Positions 12,331 to 24,099 of a DNA stretch of 64,000 bases are shown piece after piece. The position numbers and the translations under genes are program-made. Source of the stretch: Akebia trifoliata (taxonomy: Eukaryota; Streptophyta; Magnoliopsida; Ranunculales; Lardizabalaceae); NCBI GenBank assembly GCA_017979445.1, contig JADQWC010000539.1:1-64000 (forward strand), read 5' to 3'. Position 1 is the stretch's first letter. Every line of letters starts with the position of its first letter. A model generated the notes under the pieces. The model had not been told where the DNA came from. It ran no database searches and saw only the letters and a program-made list of their open reading frames with translations.

Positions 12331-12945
12331 TTATTCGGGTTGAATTTCAGGTAGCGACTTGGTTTCGATTTCGTTAACAATCCCTATAATTTCAGCATCC
12401 CCATGAAGTGTGATCACTAAACCATCCTTGATGAATTTAATCTTCTGATGCAAAGTAGAACGCACGACCTTGATCGGATGCAGCCACGGTCTCCCTAATA
12501 ATAGGTTGAATGATGACTGAATATCCAAGACTTGGAATTCCACAAGGAAGTCTGCTATACCCGTGGATATTCGTAGTTGCAAAGTCCCTAGTACATCCCT
12601 TTTCGTATTATAATAAGCTCTGACGCCTTGACTAGTTAGTTTGAAGTTTTTTGTCTTGAACCCAAGGCAAGTCGCGATCTTCAAAGGACATACATTTAAT
12701 GCACTTCTATTATCTACCAAGACTAGAGTGACTCTCATTCCATTGCAGTCAATTGTGATACGCAGCGGCTTCGTGTGGCTCGGCCCTTCTTTTGGTAGAT
12801 CTGAATCTGAGAAGGACAGACTATTTTCACCATGGGTTGCCCCTACTATATTGGCTAGTTGATCAGGAGATGTGTCGAGGGAAACTTGGGCTGCGTTTAA
12901 TACTTTGAGAACAGCTTCCCTGTGAGCTGTGGAAGCCATGAGCAA
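12331..12945 (-). pseudogene. Element 2 aspartic protease
   Basis: A 204-residue open fragment. The protease-like core runs from about residue 58 (TKPLRITIDCNG) through LVDNRSALNVCPL to FNLLLGRPWLH. The catalytic Asp is residue 78, but the usual small residue two places on is Arg (DNRS instead of a D-x-G-S/T form), which should disable the flap-facing loop. It would cleave the Gag-Pol polyprotein. It is collinear with gag upstream, separated by a stop. Confidence 0.8.
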
Positions 12946-12948
12946 ACC

Positions 12949-13557
12949 TCAAACGGAAATGTTGGCGCCTGCCTTTTTTAGCTGTTTAATCACGATTTCA
13001 TCCTCTTCAATAGTTTCCTGAATGGGATCTACTTTTTTCTTCCTTACCAAGGCCGCTGGATTGTCAACGCTAAGTTTCGGTGGCTTAAAGACTCTTCCTC
13101 CTCGTGTCATGTGCTTTACTTCATCACAAAAGAGTAGAAATGGCTCGTCTTCTTCAACCAATAGGTAAGGATCTTCATCTGTTGTAGAGAATGGGTTTTT
13201 CGAGATCATTTGTGCCAAGAGGTAACTGGTATATGATGGACTATCGTAGCGAGGTGGGAAGAGATAGTATGATTCATCTTCAGTTAGATCAAATGGCTCA
13301 TAGCTTGTGGTATAGACCACATCAGTGAAAGCTATTCCAACAAGGGGGTAATTGGGCGGTTTGGCATAGATTGGGTGGATGAGAGAAACCGGGTCGAATG
13401 GTAGCTGGGTGTTGGAGACCATATTCAATGTTGGCGGAGGTTGATACGCAGGTAGTGGATTGGTAGTGACATTTGATGGTGTTGGGGTAGGAATGATGAC
13501 TTTTTTTATCATCAATGAGGTTTTGGATGGCATGGCGGAGAGAGATGTATCTATCAG
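12949..13557 (-). pseudogene. Element 2 gag, C-terminal part
   Basis: The frame at 12949-13566 is Pro/Thr-rich then acidic, ending just upstream of protease. In a second frame (13322-13579) the sequence right beside element 3 reads RYISLRHAIQNLID, which continues the zinc-finger-like CEFHQNSGHHTD found at 20155-20200 on the far side of element 3. The insertion therefore cut gag within its Cys/His motif. Frameshifts are present. Confidence 0.75.
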
Positions 13558-14380
13558 TGTAGACACCCCATTTTTGCATCCGCCTGATTAATCAACTCGT
13601 CAACCCAATCGCAATGATTTCCAATGATGGATGTGTTTTCCATTGTTTTATTTTGTTACCAGATATATTTCAGAAATCCGGATGAGGTATCTCAAACTGA
13701 AAAAATCTTAGAAACCACGCTACGCTAGGAAAATACGACTCGAGAAACATAGAAATCATCATCTTGTAGACCCAAAAAAGAAGCTTCACGATAAAAATCA
13801 TTAAAAATTGACTAAATTACCAAAATACCCCTAACATCAAAACAACCCTAGAGCCTACGTTACGATTAGGAAAACCCTTTCGAACATATATAACAACAAA
13901 TCGAAACCAAATAATCATTTCACAAATTTTAATAGAATTCGACAAAATTACAAAAATGTCCCTTATAAAGTTCATGACCATTTCACATAAAAAATTTCAT
14001 AAATGACACAAACTAATATTTCCATTGAATTTCTTACGAAAAATCGATTCTAAAACATCCTAGAACATTAAAAACCGACTTAAAACGAGAAAAATCCTCT
14101 CTAGGGGCAAAACTGTAATTTCACAATTTTTATAATTAAAAATTTTGAAATTAATAATTAAAACATTAAATAATTAAAGTGAAACATTAATGAAATTAAT
14201 TTAAAATTTTGAATTAAAAAAATCGATAAATCGGACTTTCAAGTAAAATTGTTGAGGGTTCGTGAGATATTTCTTTAAGGACCCCTCCATTTGGGGGTCC
14301 AAAGAATTAAAGATATGATAAAGGAGGGTTCTCCAAAAATTTAAAGTCAATCAAGCAAGACTAAGGTCAAGGTATTAAAG
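13558..14380 (+). repeat. Element 3 5' LTR, 3' half deleted
   Basis: Collinear with 18441-19260. At about 14380 the sequence jumps from LTR ('ggtattaaag') to leader ('taggtgtacttgggcaagg', cf. 37085-37105), so the promoter end of the LTR, the U5 stem-loop and the primer site are gone. Confidence 0.85.
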
Positions 14381-15100
14381 TAGGTGTACTTGGGCAAGGG
14401 TGGCCAGATAAATTACATTGCACGTAGTAAACCTAGAGTCTAGAAGTCTTCCTATAGGTCACGACCTGAACTAACTATGGGTGTTCCCGGGTTGCTTTAT
14501 TCAATCCAACCAACAGGTAAGTGGGTGGACCGATCCAAAATAATCAAATTATACCCGTAATATCGGTCCGACCCAACTGGTAAAATGCACCAATCAATTT
14601 GAACCGCTTAAACCAGTTGGCCCAATTGACAAATGGATCAAACTGATCAATACCAAATCAGTTGGACTAATTGGATTCATTTTTAAAGATCTAGACCACT
14701 TTGTATAGAAAGATTCGATCTTAGGATCAAATTATTTTGTCTGATCAAAGGTTCAATCCCAATCAGGGGTAGACCCGCGTCTAACCTTTCTCACTTTCTT
14801 GGTCGCTATAGACTTATAGTGCATTTGGATTCGATATTTCCCACCGGAGGGCTAATTTATATCAAAATTTTAATCATGTGGTTAAGAGTCAAACCTTCAG
14901 AATCGATGATTAATCTTAGGTGCCCCTAAACGTTCTAAACCCTCATCTGTGTCATTTTGGGTCCGTCAAAAGAGTCGTCTAGTCAAGGTACCAATATCAA
15001 GTCCAAGTAGTCCATCCACCTAGAAGGACCTTCTCGCTTTGTACATAATTGTCCCTGATTTTTCTTTGAGTTTCAATCCAGTTTTCGTCGGTCTTTAAAT
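14381..15100 (+). other. Element 3 leader remnant
   Basis: Matches the leaders of elements 4 (37085-37400) and 2 (22850-23130): the 'gggtgttcccgggttg' block is at 14481-14496, then diverged 'ggaccgatccaa' sequence. No coding sequence. Confidence 0.6.
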
Positions 15101-15990
15101 CCGGTTAGTTGTTTCAGTTACGTCAGTATTTCTTCAACTTTCAAATTTTAATCTATCTATGTTTTTCAATTCTAATAAAATATAGAAACTTCTTATTATC
15201 ATGCGTGTACTAATGATTTGAACATAATATCTAACATGAGGATTGACTTAGAGCTCACTAATCAAACTTAATAAATATTGGAATTAAATAGTATACTCAA
15301 AAAGTACAAATTGGTGATACATTATCCTCAAGGGAACATGAGAGAATAATAAATTTACTTGAGAAACTCAACAACATTCCTGTATGATCTCGTGAGAATA
15401 CATGGATAGATTGCACCAAAATAGATCAAATCCTAAAGTTGAGGCTGAACTTCAAAATCAAAGATTATTCAGAATGATGTAGTTGAAACCATCAAAAAAG
15501 GTGTTAAGATCTACAAGAAGGGATTCATCATATTTTTCGCTTAAGAAAGAAGAGTTCTCATTCACGTCAAATACAAAGAAGTCAATCACACTCAACTTTG
15601 TAAAAGAAGACTGAAGATTTCTCTTTATTAGAAAAAGACTGAAGATTATTCCTTCTCAGAAGAAGATTGAAGATTACTCATTTTCAAAAGAAGACCTTAC
15701 TCGATAGAGCAATCAAGACATCGAGTTCCTAAAACCTTGACCAAATCAAGTAGTATTTCACAAAAGGAGGCCTTCATTGATCGAACCATTTTCCTGTCTT
15801 ACCAAGAGGAAGATAACCTTCTTTAGCCCCTCGCAGCCTTTAAAAAAAATCAATAACCTCTTCTTTCTAAACCATGTCGACCAACCTTGGGAGGGAATCT
15901 TAGTATGAATTACATTTTGACCTAATCCCAAAAGAAAAAGAAATATTTGGGATACGTAGGCAACCTGAGAAGTTACTTCAGGCCTGGTCA
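15101..15990 (+). pseudogene. Element 3 pol scraps
   Basis: The stretch near 15330-15365 resembles the RT N-terminal block of element 2 (SREHERIINLLEKL against SPEEREGIVDLLRKF). Sequence at 15730-15800 matches the end of pol in element 4 (39270-39390). Everything between, including the RT palm, RNase H and most of integrase, is absent. A small imperfect repeat of about 40 bp built on 'gaagattactc' lies at 15608-15690. Confidence 0.5.
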
Positions 15991-16351
15991 CGCAAAGAAT
16001 AAGTGTATTCTCTTAAGAAAAGTGTCATCTAAAAGGAAAATCCATATTGAAAGGTTCAAAAGAAAAGAATGCCAAACTAGGGGCATTTAGAAAAAAGAAT
16101 CAAAAGAATTGCTAAAAAGAAAAGAATGCCAAACTAGGGGCATTTAGAAAAAATCAAAATAATTGACAGAAAAAAGAGAATATTAGACTAGGGGCATTTT
16201 GGGAAGTCGAGCCTTTTACCCTTTCTTTCTAAACCATGTCCTAAGCCCACCTATTAAGTCCTCCTGAATGCTAATTGATTCGGTTAAGGTGTAAAAAATT
16301 AAGAAGCTGTTAAGTTAAATATTCAAAATCATCAAGAAAAAAAGAAGCCCG

Positions 16352-16520
16352 CTAAGTCGAAAATCCGAAAAAGCGATTTAGGCAAAAGTTAGGGTATAAC
16401 TATAAAAAGGAAAGCCTGCTAGGTTGAAAACCTGAAAAGGCGACCTAGGCAAAAATCAAGGCATCATCAGAAAAAAAAAAACAAAGCCTGCTAGATTGAA
16501 AACCTGAAGAGGCGATCTAG
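16352..16520 (+). ncRNA. Array of three covarying hairpins (element 3)
   Basis: Three ~30-nt units at 16352-16381, 16419-16448 and 16491-16520. Outer arms are CTAAGTCG/CGATTTAG, CTAGGTTG/CGACCTAG and CTAGATTG/CGATCTAG, each pairing over 8 positions allowing G-U. The second unit has an inner CCT-GAAA-AGG hairpin. Arm changes are compensated on the other side. The units are separated by 37-43 bp of A-rich spacer ending 'gcctg'. A structured RNA role is inferred. Confidence 0.6.
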
Positions 16521-17229
16521 GCAAAAATTAGGACATCATCAAATGGGAAGAAAAGTCTCATAAAAAAAAATTTAGTAGGAAGCTTGTGCAGAAACTACAG
16601 AACCATTCAAGCCACAATATTCATTTTTCAGCCAAGAGCTCACATCCGACGAAGACAATGTTAAAGTCGAAAAAATCAGAAGTCATCTTGAACATTGTAG
16701 GATCTTCAAGAGTATGTTTACTTGTTCAAGTGTTCGCTAATGGAAGATGTAGAACCATCAACCACTTTGAAGAGAAAGATCTTCTATTCTAAATATTTAT
16801 CAAGATTTTTTAAGTCCAGCTCAAACATTTTTCAAAAGAAATTCGAAAAAAAAAAAATCAATCCCTTATTGCAAATATGATAACCTTAAGAGTCTTAAAT
16901 TTAAAGAAATGTCAGTTCTTCTATCTGTCATACATCAGAGTCCATATTTTTCAAACGTAATCCATTCCATCAGTCTTGTAGTCAAGTTCCAATTAAAGCC
17001 AACCTTGAAACTAGGGGCATTTTTGAAAGTCAGTTAATTCCAAAGTTTTTGTTCTTAATCACATGATAAAAATAAAATCTTACAAAAGCTTAAAAGTCCG
17101 GCGAAGCCCAATGATAATTATGAATCTAAATGCATGATAAGCCAATAAAGGCCTAATCATTCAAACTTTGAGCTCGATTTTGAATAATAGAATGAATTAA
17201 TAGGATTGTTTAAATTTTTATAAATCTAA
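16521..17229 (+). other. Element 3 3' non-coding region
   Basis: A-rich sequence between the hairpin array and the 77-bp array. The ORF at 16586-16792 has no counterpart in the other elements, and I do not call it a gene. Confidence 0.5.
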
Positions 17230-17990
17230 GCCCGAGAAACGTGGCTTAGTAAGTTCGAGTCAGAGAAACGAGACTTCAACTTTTTGAATCATAGAATGAG
17301 TAGGCTTTTTGAAGTGCCTACAAACCTAAGTTCGAGTCTGAGAAATGAGACTCCAACTTTTTGAATCATAGAATGAATAGGCTTTTTGAAGTGCCTACAA
17401 ACCTAAGTTCGAGTCCGAGAAACGAGACTTCAACTTTTTGAATCATAGAATGAATAGGCTTTTTGAAGTGCCTACAAACCTAAGTGCGAGTCCGAGAAAC
17501 TAGACTCCAACTTTTTGAATCATAGAATGAATAAGTTTTTTGAAGTGCCTATAAACCTAAGTTCGAGTCCAAGAAACAAGACTCCAACTTTTTGAATCAT
17601 AGAATGAATAGGCTTTTTGAAGCGCCTACAAACCTAAGTTCGAGTCCGAAAAACGAGACTTCAACTTTTTGAATCATAGAATGAGTAGGCTTTTTGAAGT
17701 GCCCACAAACCTAGGTTCGAGTCTGAGAAGCAAGACTCCAACTTTTTTGAATCATAGAATGAATAGGTTTTTTGAAGTGCCTATAAACCTTAGTTCGAGT
17801 CCGAGAAACGAGACTCTAATTTTAATAGGATTGTTGAAGTTCCTGTAAACCTTAGTCAGAGTCTGAGAAATGAGACTCCAACTTTTTTGAATCATAGAAT
17901 GAATTAATAGGATTGTTCAAGTTCCTTAGCCTGAGAAGCGTGGCTACAATAGACTCGAGTCCGATAAATGAGACTCCAACTTTTTCAAAC
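17230..17990 (+). repeat. 77-bp tandem array, about 10 copies
   Basis: The block 'gagtccgagaaacgagactc' recurs at 17257, 17334, 17411, 17489, 17565, 17642, 17719, 17797, 17859 and 17957, mostly 76-78 bp apart; the last two spacings are irregular. Each unit has GAGTC/GACTC arms and, elsewhere in the unit, TAGGC/GCCTA arms around 'ttttgaagt'. It occupies the same slot upstream of the polypurine tract that a 33/34-bp array fills in elements 2 and 4. Confidence 0.9.
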
Positions 17991-18440
17991 TCTAAAAAGA
18001 ATTTCAAATAGGATTTAACGAAGTTCTTTCATTATTATGACTCAAATTACCTCATTATTCAATCTTTCCATGATTGCTTTCGTTGCATAAGCACATTTCA
18101 ATTTTGAATTATTATTGTCAGTGAGAGAAGATCTCTAGGACCTGACACATTTTTACTCAGTAAGCATCACACTTTTGCACACACGTGCACTTTTGCATTA
18201 GTCAGGGAGAATTTTCTAAAATTTGAGGATCTGACATCGTCAGTGAGAGTTCAAGCTCGAGGACCTGACAACCTTTTAATTCGGGGAGAGTTTTACGCTC
18301 AAGGATCCGAACACCCTGACGAATTGCTAAATCAGGTTGCAAAATGAACTGTCACTAGCTTTGGCATTCGGATATCGCACTATCTACCAAAATAGATTTG
18401 CTATCTAGTTTGCTTCAACCCTCTGTCAAAAAGGGGCATC
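17991..18440 (+). other. Element 3 conserved pre-LTR region and polypurine tract
   Basis: Matches 41660-41942 of element 4 ('cagtgagag', 'ctcaaggatccgaacacc', 'gctatctagtttgcttcaacc'). It ends in the polypurine tract AAAAAGGGGCATC at 18428-18440, immediately before the LTR. Confidence 0.8.
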
Positions 18441-20154
18441 TGTAGACACCCAATTTTTGCATTTGCCTGATTAATCAACTCGTCAACCCGATTGCAATGA
18501 TTCCCAATGATGGATGTGTATTCCATTGTTTTATTTTGTTACCAGACATGTTTCAGAAATCCGGATGAGGTATCTCGAACTGAAAAAATCTTAGAAACCA
18601 CGCTACGCTAGGAAAATACAACTCAAGAAACATAGAAATCATCATCTTGCAGACCCAAAAAGAAGCTTCACGATAAAAATCACTAAAAATTAACTAAATT
18701 ATCAAAATACCCCAAACATCAAAACAACCCTAGAGCCTACGTTACGATTAGAAAAATCCTTTCGAACACATAAAACAACAAATCGAAATCAAATAAATCA
18801 TTTCACCAATTTTAACAGAATTCGATAAAATTACGAAAATGCCCCTTATAAAGTTCATGACCATTTCACATAAAAAATTTTATAAATGACACAAACTAAT
18901 ATTTTTATTGAATTCCTTACGAAAAATCGATTCTAAAACATCTTAGAACATTAAAAATCGACTTAAAACATGAAAAGTCCTCTCCGGGGCAAAATGGTAA
19001 TTTCACAATTTTCATAATTAAAAATTTTGAAATTAATAAATAAAATATTAAATAATTAAAGTGAAACATTAAAGAAGTTAATTTAAAATTTTGAACTAAA
19101 AAAATCGATCAATCGGACTTTCATGGAAAATTGTTGAGGGTTCGTAAGATATTTCTTTAAGGACCCCTCCATTTGGGGGTCCAAAGAATTAAAGATATAA
19201 TAGAGGAGGGTTCTCCAAAAATTTAAAGTCAATCAAGCAAGACTAAGGTCAAGGTATTAAAGTCAATTAAGCAAGACTGAAGTCAAGATATTAAAAGTCA
19301 ATCAATTAAGACTAAAGTCAAAATATTAAAAGTCAAGCAAATAAGACCAAAAGTCAAAATCATAATAGAGTTCTAATTAAATAATAACTCTATCTAATAG
19401 AGTTCTAACTAAAACACAACTCCACCTAAAACAATTCTAATTAAAACACAATACCAAAAATAAGTCTAACTAAAACACGACTCTAACTAAAAGAACTCTA
19501 ATTAAACACTAACTCTATCTAAATCTACCCGTAAAAAAATCTATAAATAGAGGTCCTCACACCCTATTTTCGTATCAAATCATAAATCCTAAGAGAAGTA
19601 GGTCTAAAAGCCCCCCTAGCCTCCCATAAACCTTAGTTTTGGAGCCCCAACTCTTTACCTAACACCCATACTTTGATTTTAGCCTAAAAAATACCTAAAA
19701 GCCCTTCAAAAACACCCCAAAATCCATAATAAATTCGAAGAATCCAAATAAAAAAAAAGAGATACCTTGCCTCGGAGATCAGAAATCAGATCCGGAGACA
19801 GAACGAAGCAAGGAGTACGGTACAAGAAATAATTTTTGTTGGATCTGAGGGAACAAGATCTTTGCGTATCAAAGGTAAACTTTCTTTTATTATTATTTTT
19901 TTTATCTAGGTTATTTGTTAGCATTGTAGTCTTATTTGGTATAAGTAGAGACCGGCATTAGCCGGGCAGGGTTGGTGCCTACACCTTCCAACCCCGTAAC
20001 GTGATCCCCGGACCCGTTTTCTCTTCAGTAGATTAGTTTCTTTATCTGTTTAGAATCAGTATTCGGTTCCTAGACCATAATAACTAGGTGGCAACTCCCA
20101 AACCTCAAGGGTCAAAAGCGGATCCGCGCACCCTACGGATCGAGGGCGCTTTCA
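18441..20154 (+). repeat. Element 3 3' LTR (1714 bp)
   Basis: Starts TGTAGACACC and ends GGCGCTTTCA. TATA at 19541-19550, splice-donor-like 'aaaggtaaac' near 19870, U5 stem-loop near 19965-20000 with one mismatch in the stem. Same family as 32351-34082. Confidence 0.9.
19541..19550 (+). promoter_or_regulatory. LTR TATA box
   Basis: CTATAAATAG at the conserved LTR position, followed by 'aggtcctcacaccctatt', which is shared by the family. Confidence 0.6.
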
Positions 20155-21417
20155 GTCAGTATGATGACCAGAGTTTTGATGGAATTCACAAAATACATTC
20201 GGGTTATGTGAAACTGGTAGAGGGTTTGGCAGAAGTCGAGGTTGGAGAGAGGTGAGAAGCCCTTTTTTCAATAGTTTCTGAAAAACTACGGTAAGGGTCA
20301 TCCCTAGATTTGTGCACTGTTGGGGAGGGGCTCTACCCAAATTTTCCTGATTATTGGTTCGAGCTGGGGGTGGAACTGGGGTGGTGGAAGTATTGGCTAT
20401 ATAGGCATGGTTGATGTTGGGTTTGGAATTAGTGAAGGGTTCTTTGACTTTATTGTCAAAAGAGTTGGAAAAGATCCCACAGGCAAAAGCATCTTCAAGT
20501 TGGCTTCCAACTTGTAACAGGGATTCAAATGTGGGGAGATACTGGGCAACTAAATGCTGAGTATACCCCTACGAGAGGTTTTTCAAGATGATTGCCACTT
20601 GTTCCTTTTCTGATGGTCTATCCCACATCTATGTAGCCTTAGCCCTCCAACGGCTAATAAAATCAGTAAATGTTTTCCCATTCTTCTAATTAGTGGATTC
20701 TAAATCCCTTTGAGAAGTTTCGATTTCAGTGTTGTACTTGTATTGGTGCCAGAACATCCTTGACATATTTTTCCATGTCCTTATTACAGCTGAATCTTGG
20801 GACATTAACCATCGTAGCGCTGATCCTGATAGAGTACGTGGGAACAATAATGTCATCTGTTCGTCACTGAGGCCCATTGTGCGCATGTTGGTGACATATA
20901 CCTTGAGATGCATTTTTGAGTAGCCTACTCCATTGAATTTTTCCATTTCTGGCATGACAAACTTCTCGGGCAGACGGATCTTAGGGATTTGATTCAGAGC
21001 CTCTATTCCTATCACGATTTCATCAATCCCTTTTATGTTCTTCACGGCTGTTTCCAACTGATTCATTCTGTTGACTAACATCGGATTCTCATTATAATGC
21101 TCCTCATTTCCATCAAGCTCATAAACCTCATCCAGATTCTTAGCCGTGCTAACTTCCGGTCCATTGCCTCTTTGATCGTCAGGATGGTCTCTTGTTGACT
21201 CAGAGATCTGTTCTAGCACTTCTACCTTATTTTTTATGCTAGTCATATCCATTGCAAAGACCGCCAGGATCTTACGAATTTCCGCGAGTTCAGATTCAGA
21301 AGCCATCTCTAATGGTTTGCTTGGCACAGATGTTCTTTCCAAACGACCTGACTCTCGACTCCAACTAGGTGGCGGACGCTTAAGTTTGGGCGCAATAGTA
21401 TCCTGAAACCCCATCAA
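20155..21417 (-). pseudogene. Element 2 gag, N-terminal and capsid part
   Basis: A 243-residue open frame (20686-21417) begins with a basic/Pro-rich stretch, then a predicted coiled segment (LAEIRKILAVFAMDM...), then a capsid-like region (LPEKFVMPEMEKFNG ... LSGSALRWL) typical of Tat-lineage Gag. After a stop at about 20685 the same polyprotein continues with broken frames to CEFHQNSGHHTD at the element 3 boundary. It would form the particle core. ORF 20320-20517 on the + strand is its antisense shadow. Confidence 0.8.
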
Positions 21418-21714
21418 AGGTGAATTAAGAAATGATCCCTTTTGATAGCATTTGTTTTTATTATTTTATTATAATTGATGAGTTGTGCTGGTCAAACTTT
21501 TGTCTGATGAGATGATTTATTGTTAATTAGGACCTTATTAAAAGTGGCTTTTCATTAAAAATCGTACCAATGAGACAAATGCAAACACATGCTCTTCTAC
21601 TTCTCTCTTCTGCTTCTTGAATGCTTGTTGATCTTCTGATTCAGTAAGCATCTGATGGTCCCAAATGGTAGCTATGTGTTCCACCAAATGCGCAGTCAGC
21701 TCCTTAATAGGATG

Positions 21715-22669
21715 TCAATTCCTCGGGAGCATTGGGATCCATGAAGGGAATCCTATCTGTCTTGGTATCATCCTTGGGCAATAAAAAGATGTATTTAGCA
21801 GTCCGGTGAGCGTTACATGATCAGATCCCTTTGAAGCAAGCACGGTGCCTTTATCAATTCTTGATCCCAATCTATCCCAATTTATATCTTGTGTACTCAA
21901 ATTTGAGAGCCAGTTCCTCCAGTCTTCCATGGATGCAAAGTCCACCAATGTTTCTTTTCTTGTGAATTTTTCCCATTTTTTTTTCTAATTTGTGGGAATT
22001 CTGCAATGCGGAGTCGGATACATAACCATAGATAAAGCAAATGTGGACTTCTTCAAAATCCTGTCCCTTTTGGTGCATTCTCATTTGATAATCCCTCAAA
22101 AGTCTCGGTGAGTATTGTGGGGACTGGGTTAACCTTGTTTTTAAGTTGTCTGGCAATATCTGCGAAGAAGCCCGACAATTGATGACCCATCTGAACTGAA
22201 ATCAGAAAATATGTTGACAATACCTTCAGACATAAAATAAAATCCTTGGCCTTCCTGTGTGGTTCTGGAGAGAAATCCCCAGGATTTTCTTCTTCAGGAG
22301 TTTGGTGTACTTCTAGGAGTCTCCGTATGTTTAATAAACCATGATCTGTGAATCTTCTTACTTTTTTCGGCTTAACTCCTAATCCTTTCGAGAGTTCTTT
22401 GTAAATTTAGATTTTGATAGAAGACGAATCATTGGACCCAATGTGTTTATCCCCACAATATTGCAATAATCTTCATGAGTTGGACAAAGTGTGACTGAAC
22501 CAAAATGGAATACATGGTAATCCGGATCCCAGAAATTGGCCGCGGCACATAAGAGGTTCCAATTAACAGTCACTGACTTGATAGAGAATACGTTTTGAAG
22601 TCCATATGCACCAAAATTATATTTCTCGACAGTGGTGAGCGCATCTAAAGCTCTTTTCATTAACAATTA
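21715..22669 (-). pseudogene. Element 2 ORF1 upstream of gag (Ogre-type extra ORF)
   Basis: Three minus-strand fragments (22379-22666, 21872-22156, 21715-21948) form one broken protein that starts MLMKRALDALTTVEKYNFG. The stretch FWDPDYHVFHFGSVTLCPTHEDY resembles the 'W-D-P-x-Y-x-x-F-x-F-G ... L-x-P-T-x-E-(D/E)-Y' pattern I associate with the DUF7745-type or plant-mobile-domain-like protein encoded upstream of gag in Ogre elements. DWRNWLSNL lies near its C-terminal end. Function unknown in the family. Frameshifts and stops inactivate it. Confidence 0.65.
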
Positions 22670-23653
22670 TACATTATCATGAGCCATCTAACAAAAAAAA
22701 ACTAACTCTCATTACTGACACATTTAAAAACATGCCACATCTATTTTTTGGTACGATCCTTAATGTGATTTAATCATTTTGATTTAAAGAAAGGTCCAAT
22801 CTATTGAGTAGAATTGATCAGAAAAAGAAATTCAGTTATCACATTCGGACCGATTCTATCCAATGGATTCAAAAAAATAATATATCACCTCATTAACATT
22901 TAATTGAACCAATTAACTCGATCGGCTCGTATATTGATCCGAAAGATCAACTTATCAATTGGGCTAATGGGTTGGAAAATGATTGGCCAATACAACTTTT
23001 TCAATTACATTTATTGGGTTGTACCGATATTGCGGATTCCATTTGAGCGGTGTGGATCGGTCCACCCACTTACCTTTTGCTTAGTTTAGAGAAAAGCAAC
23101 CCGGGAGCACTTATGGTCGATTCGAGTCGTGGCCTAATAGGACCGCACTTAAGTTTTAGGCTTTCTATATGATTGAGGCTAGGTTAGGACAAAGCTTAAG
23201 TCACATCAGCCTAAAACACCGATATACTATTCTAGTTTTACCTGGTCAAGCAGTACGTGGTACTCCAGTTTGATATATCTGAAGGTACTGTACTAAAGTT
23301 GTAGCGTTCACAGGCGTCCCCCGTGTCTCGAAGGACCAGGTTAGCTTAGATCCGGCTATTGGGTTTATAAGGACATGACATGATGCAAATATGCGTATGC
23401 ATGCTCATGAGTGTGTGCAAAGGGACAAAGTGCTCTCGGGGCATTTTTCGTAAATATCCAATCATACAAATCAAATACATCTAATCATCAATCCAATCAA
23501 TAAAGATAAACAATTAAACATATCTAATCACATGCCAATGAAAGAAAGGACAAAATCTAACCTAATCTAAGATTCTCATTGAGTCAACTGGGTTGACTCG
23601 ATGAAAAAGTCAACCTAAGGATAGTCTTGGATCGGGTCAAGTTTGACCCTAAA
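22670..23653 (-). other. Element 2 5' leader
   Basis: Non-coding region between ORF1 and the primer site. A block near 23100-23340 (gggagcac, 'gattcgagtcgtggcc', 'gcagtacgtggta') is homologous to the leader repeats of element 4 (36480-36960) and element 6 (61000-61700). I see no gene. Confidence 0.6.
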
Positions 23654-23672
23654 GTCCCAAGTGGAGTTGCCA
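23654..23672 (-). other. Element 2 primer-binding site
   Basis: Minus strand TGGCAACTCCACTTGGGAC, one base from the end of the 5' LTR. It differs at two positions from the TGGCGACTCCACTGGGGAC of element 4. I assign tRNA-Arg from what is known of Ogre elements; the tRNA itself is not in the window. Confidence 0.75.
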
Positions 23673-23854
23673 CTAAAATCGTCTCGACCCCCGGCCATCC
23701 CGCTAAATAGCAGATAGGGGTGGGTCCGATTACGAATATCAGAGATTTTTAAAGAATAGGGAGTCGCCTCTTAGTTTAGGTCTAGGAAACAAAATTAACT
23801 CCAATGGATATGGGTCGGTCCGCAGATCAAAGAGATGGGTAAGGAGTCAGATAA

Positions 23855-23887
23855 CGGGTTTTCGGAAGGTGCTAGGCACCGAACCCG
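23855..23887 (-). ncRNA. U5 stem-loop of element 2 5' LTR
   Basis: Arms CGGGTT (23855-23860) and AACCCG (23882-23887), then a TT bulge and CGG/CCG, around a loop carrying GGTGC/GCACC. This is the counterpart of stem-loops at 43485-43515, 30004-30034 and 53004-53038. Confidence 0.55.
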
Positions 23888-24099
23888 CCTGATCAAGATG
23901 ATCAGTCTCTACTATGATCCAAAAATATCCTCCGATCAACATTCAAAGACTAAAAGTCAAACTAGGGTCCAATCATTATCAAAATTTTCAGATTTACTAA
24001 AAAAATCTTATAGTTACGAAAATTACACGACTTCTCGAATTCGCATTAAGAAAATCCACAATTTAATGAGGCATACATGGCACCAAAAAATTAATTGAT

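Larger units (their letters stand above)
13558..20154 (+). mobile_element. Element 3: deleted Ogre-like element inserted in element 2 gag
   Basis: Begins TGTAGACACC at 13558 and ends CGCTTTCA at 20154. Flanks ATCAG (13553-13557) and GTCAG (20155-20159) differ at one base, consistent with an old 5-bp target duplication. It has a truncated 5' LTR, part of a leader, short pol scraps, a 3' hairpin array, a 77-bp tandem array, polypurine tract and a full 3' LTR. It lies antiparallel to element 2. It encodes no protein and could only have moved with enzymes from elsewhere. Confidence 0.85.
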
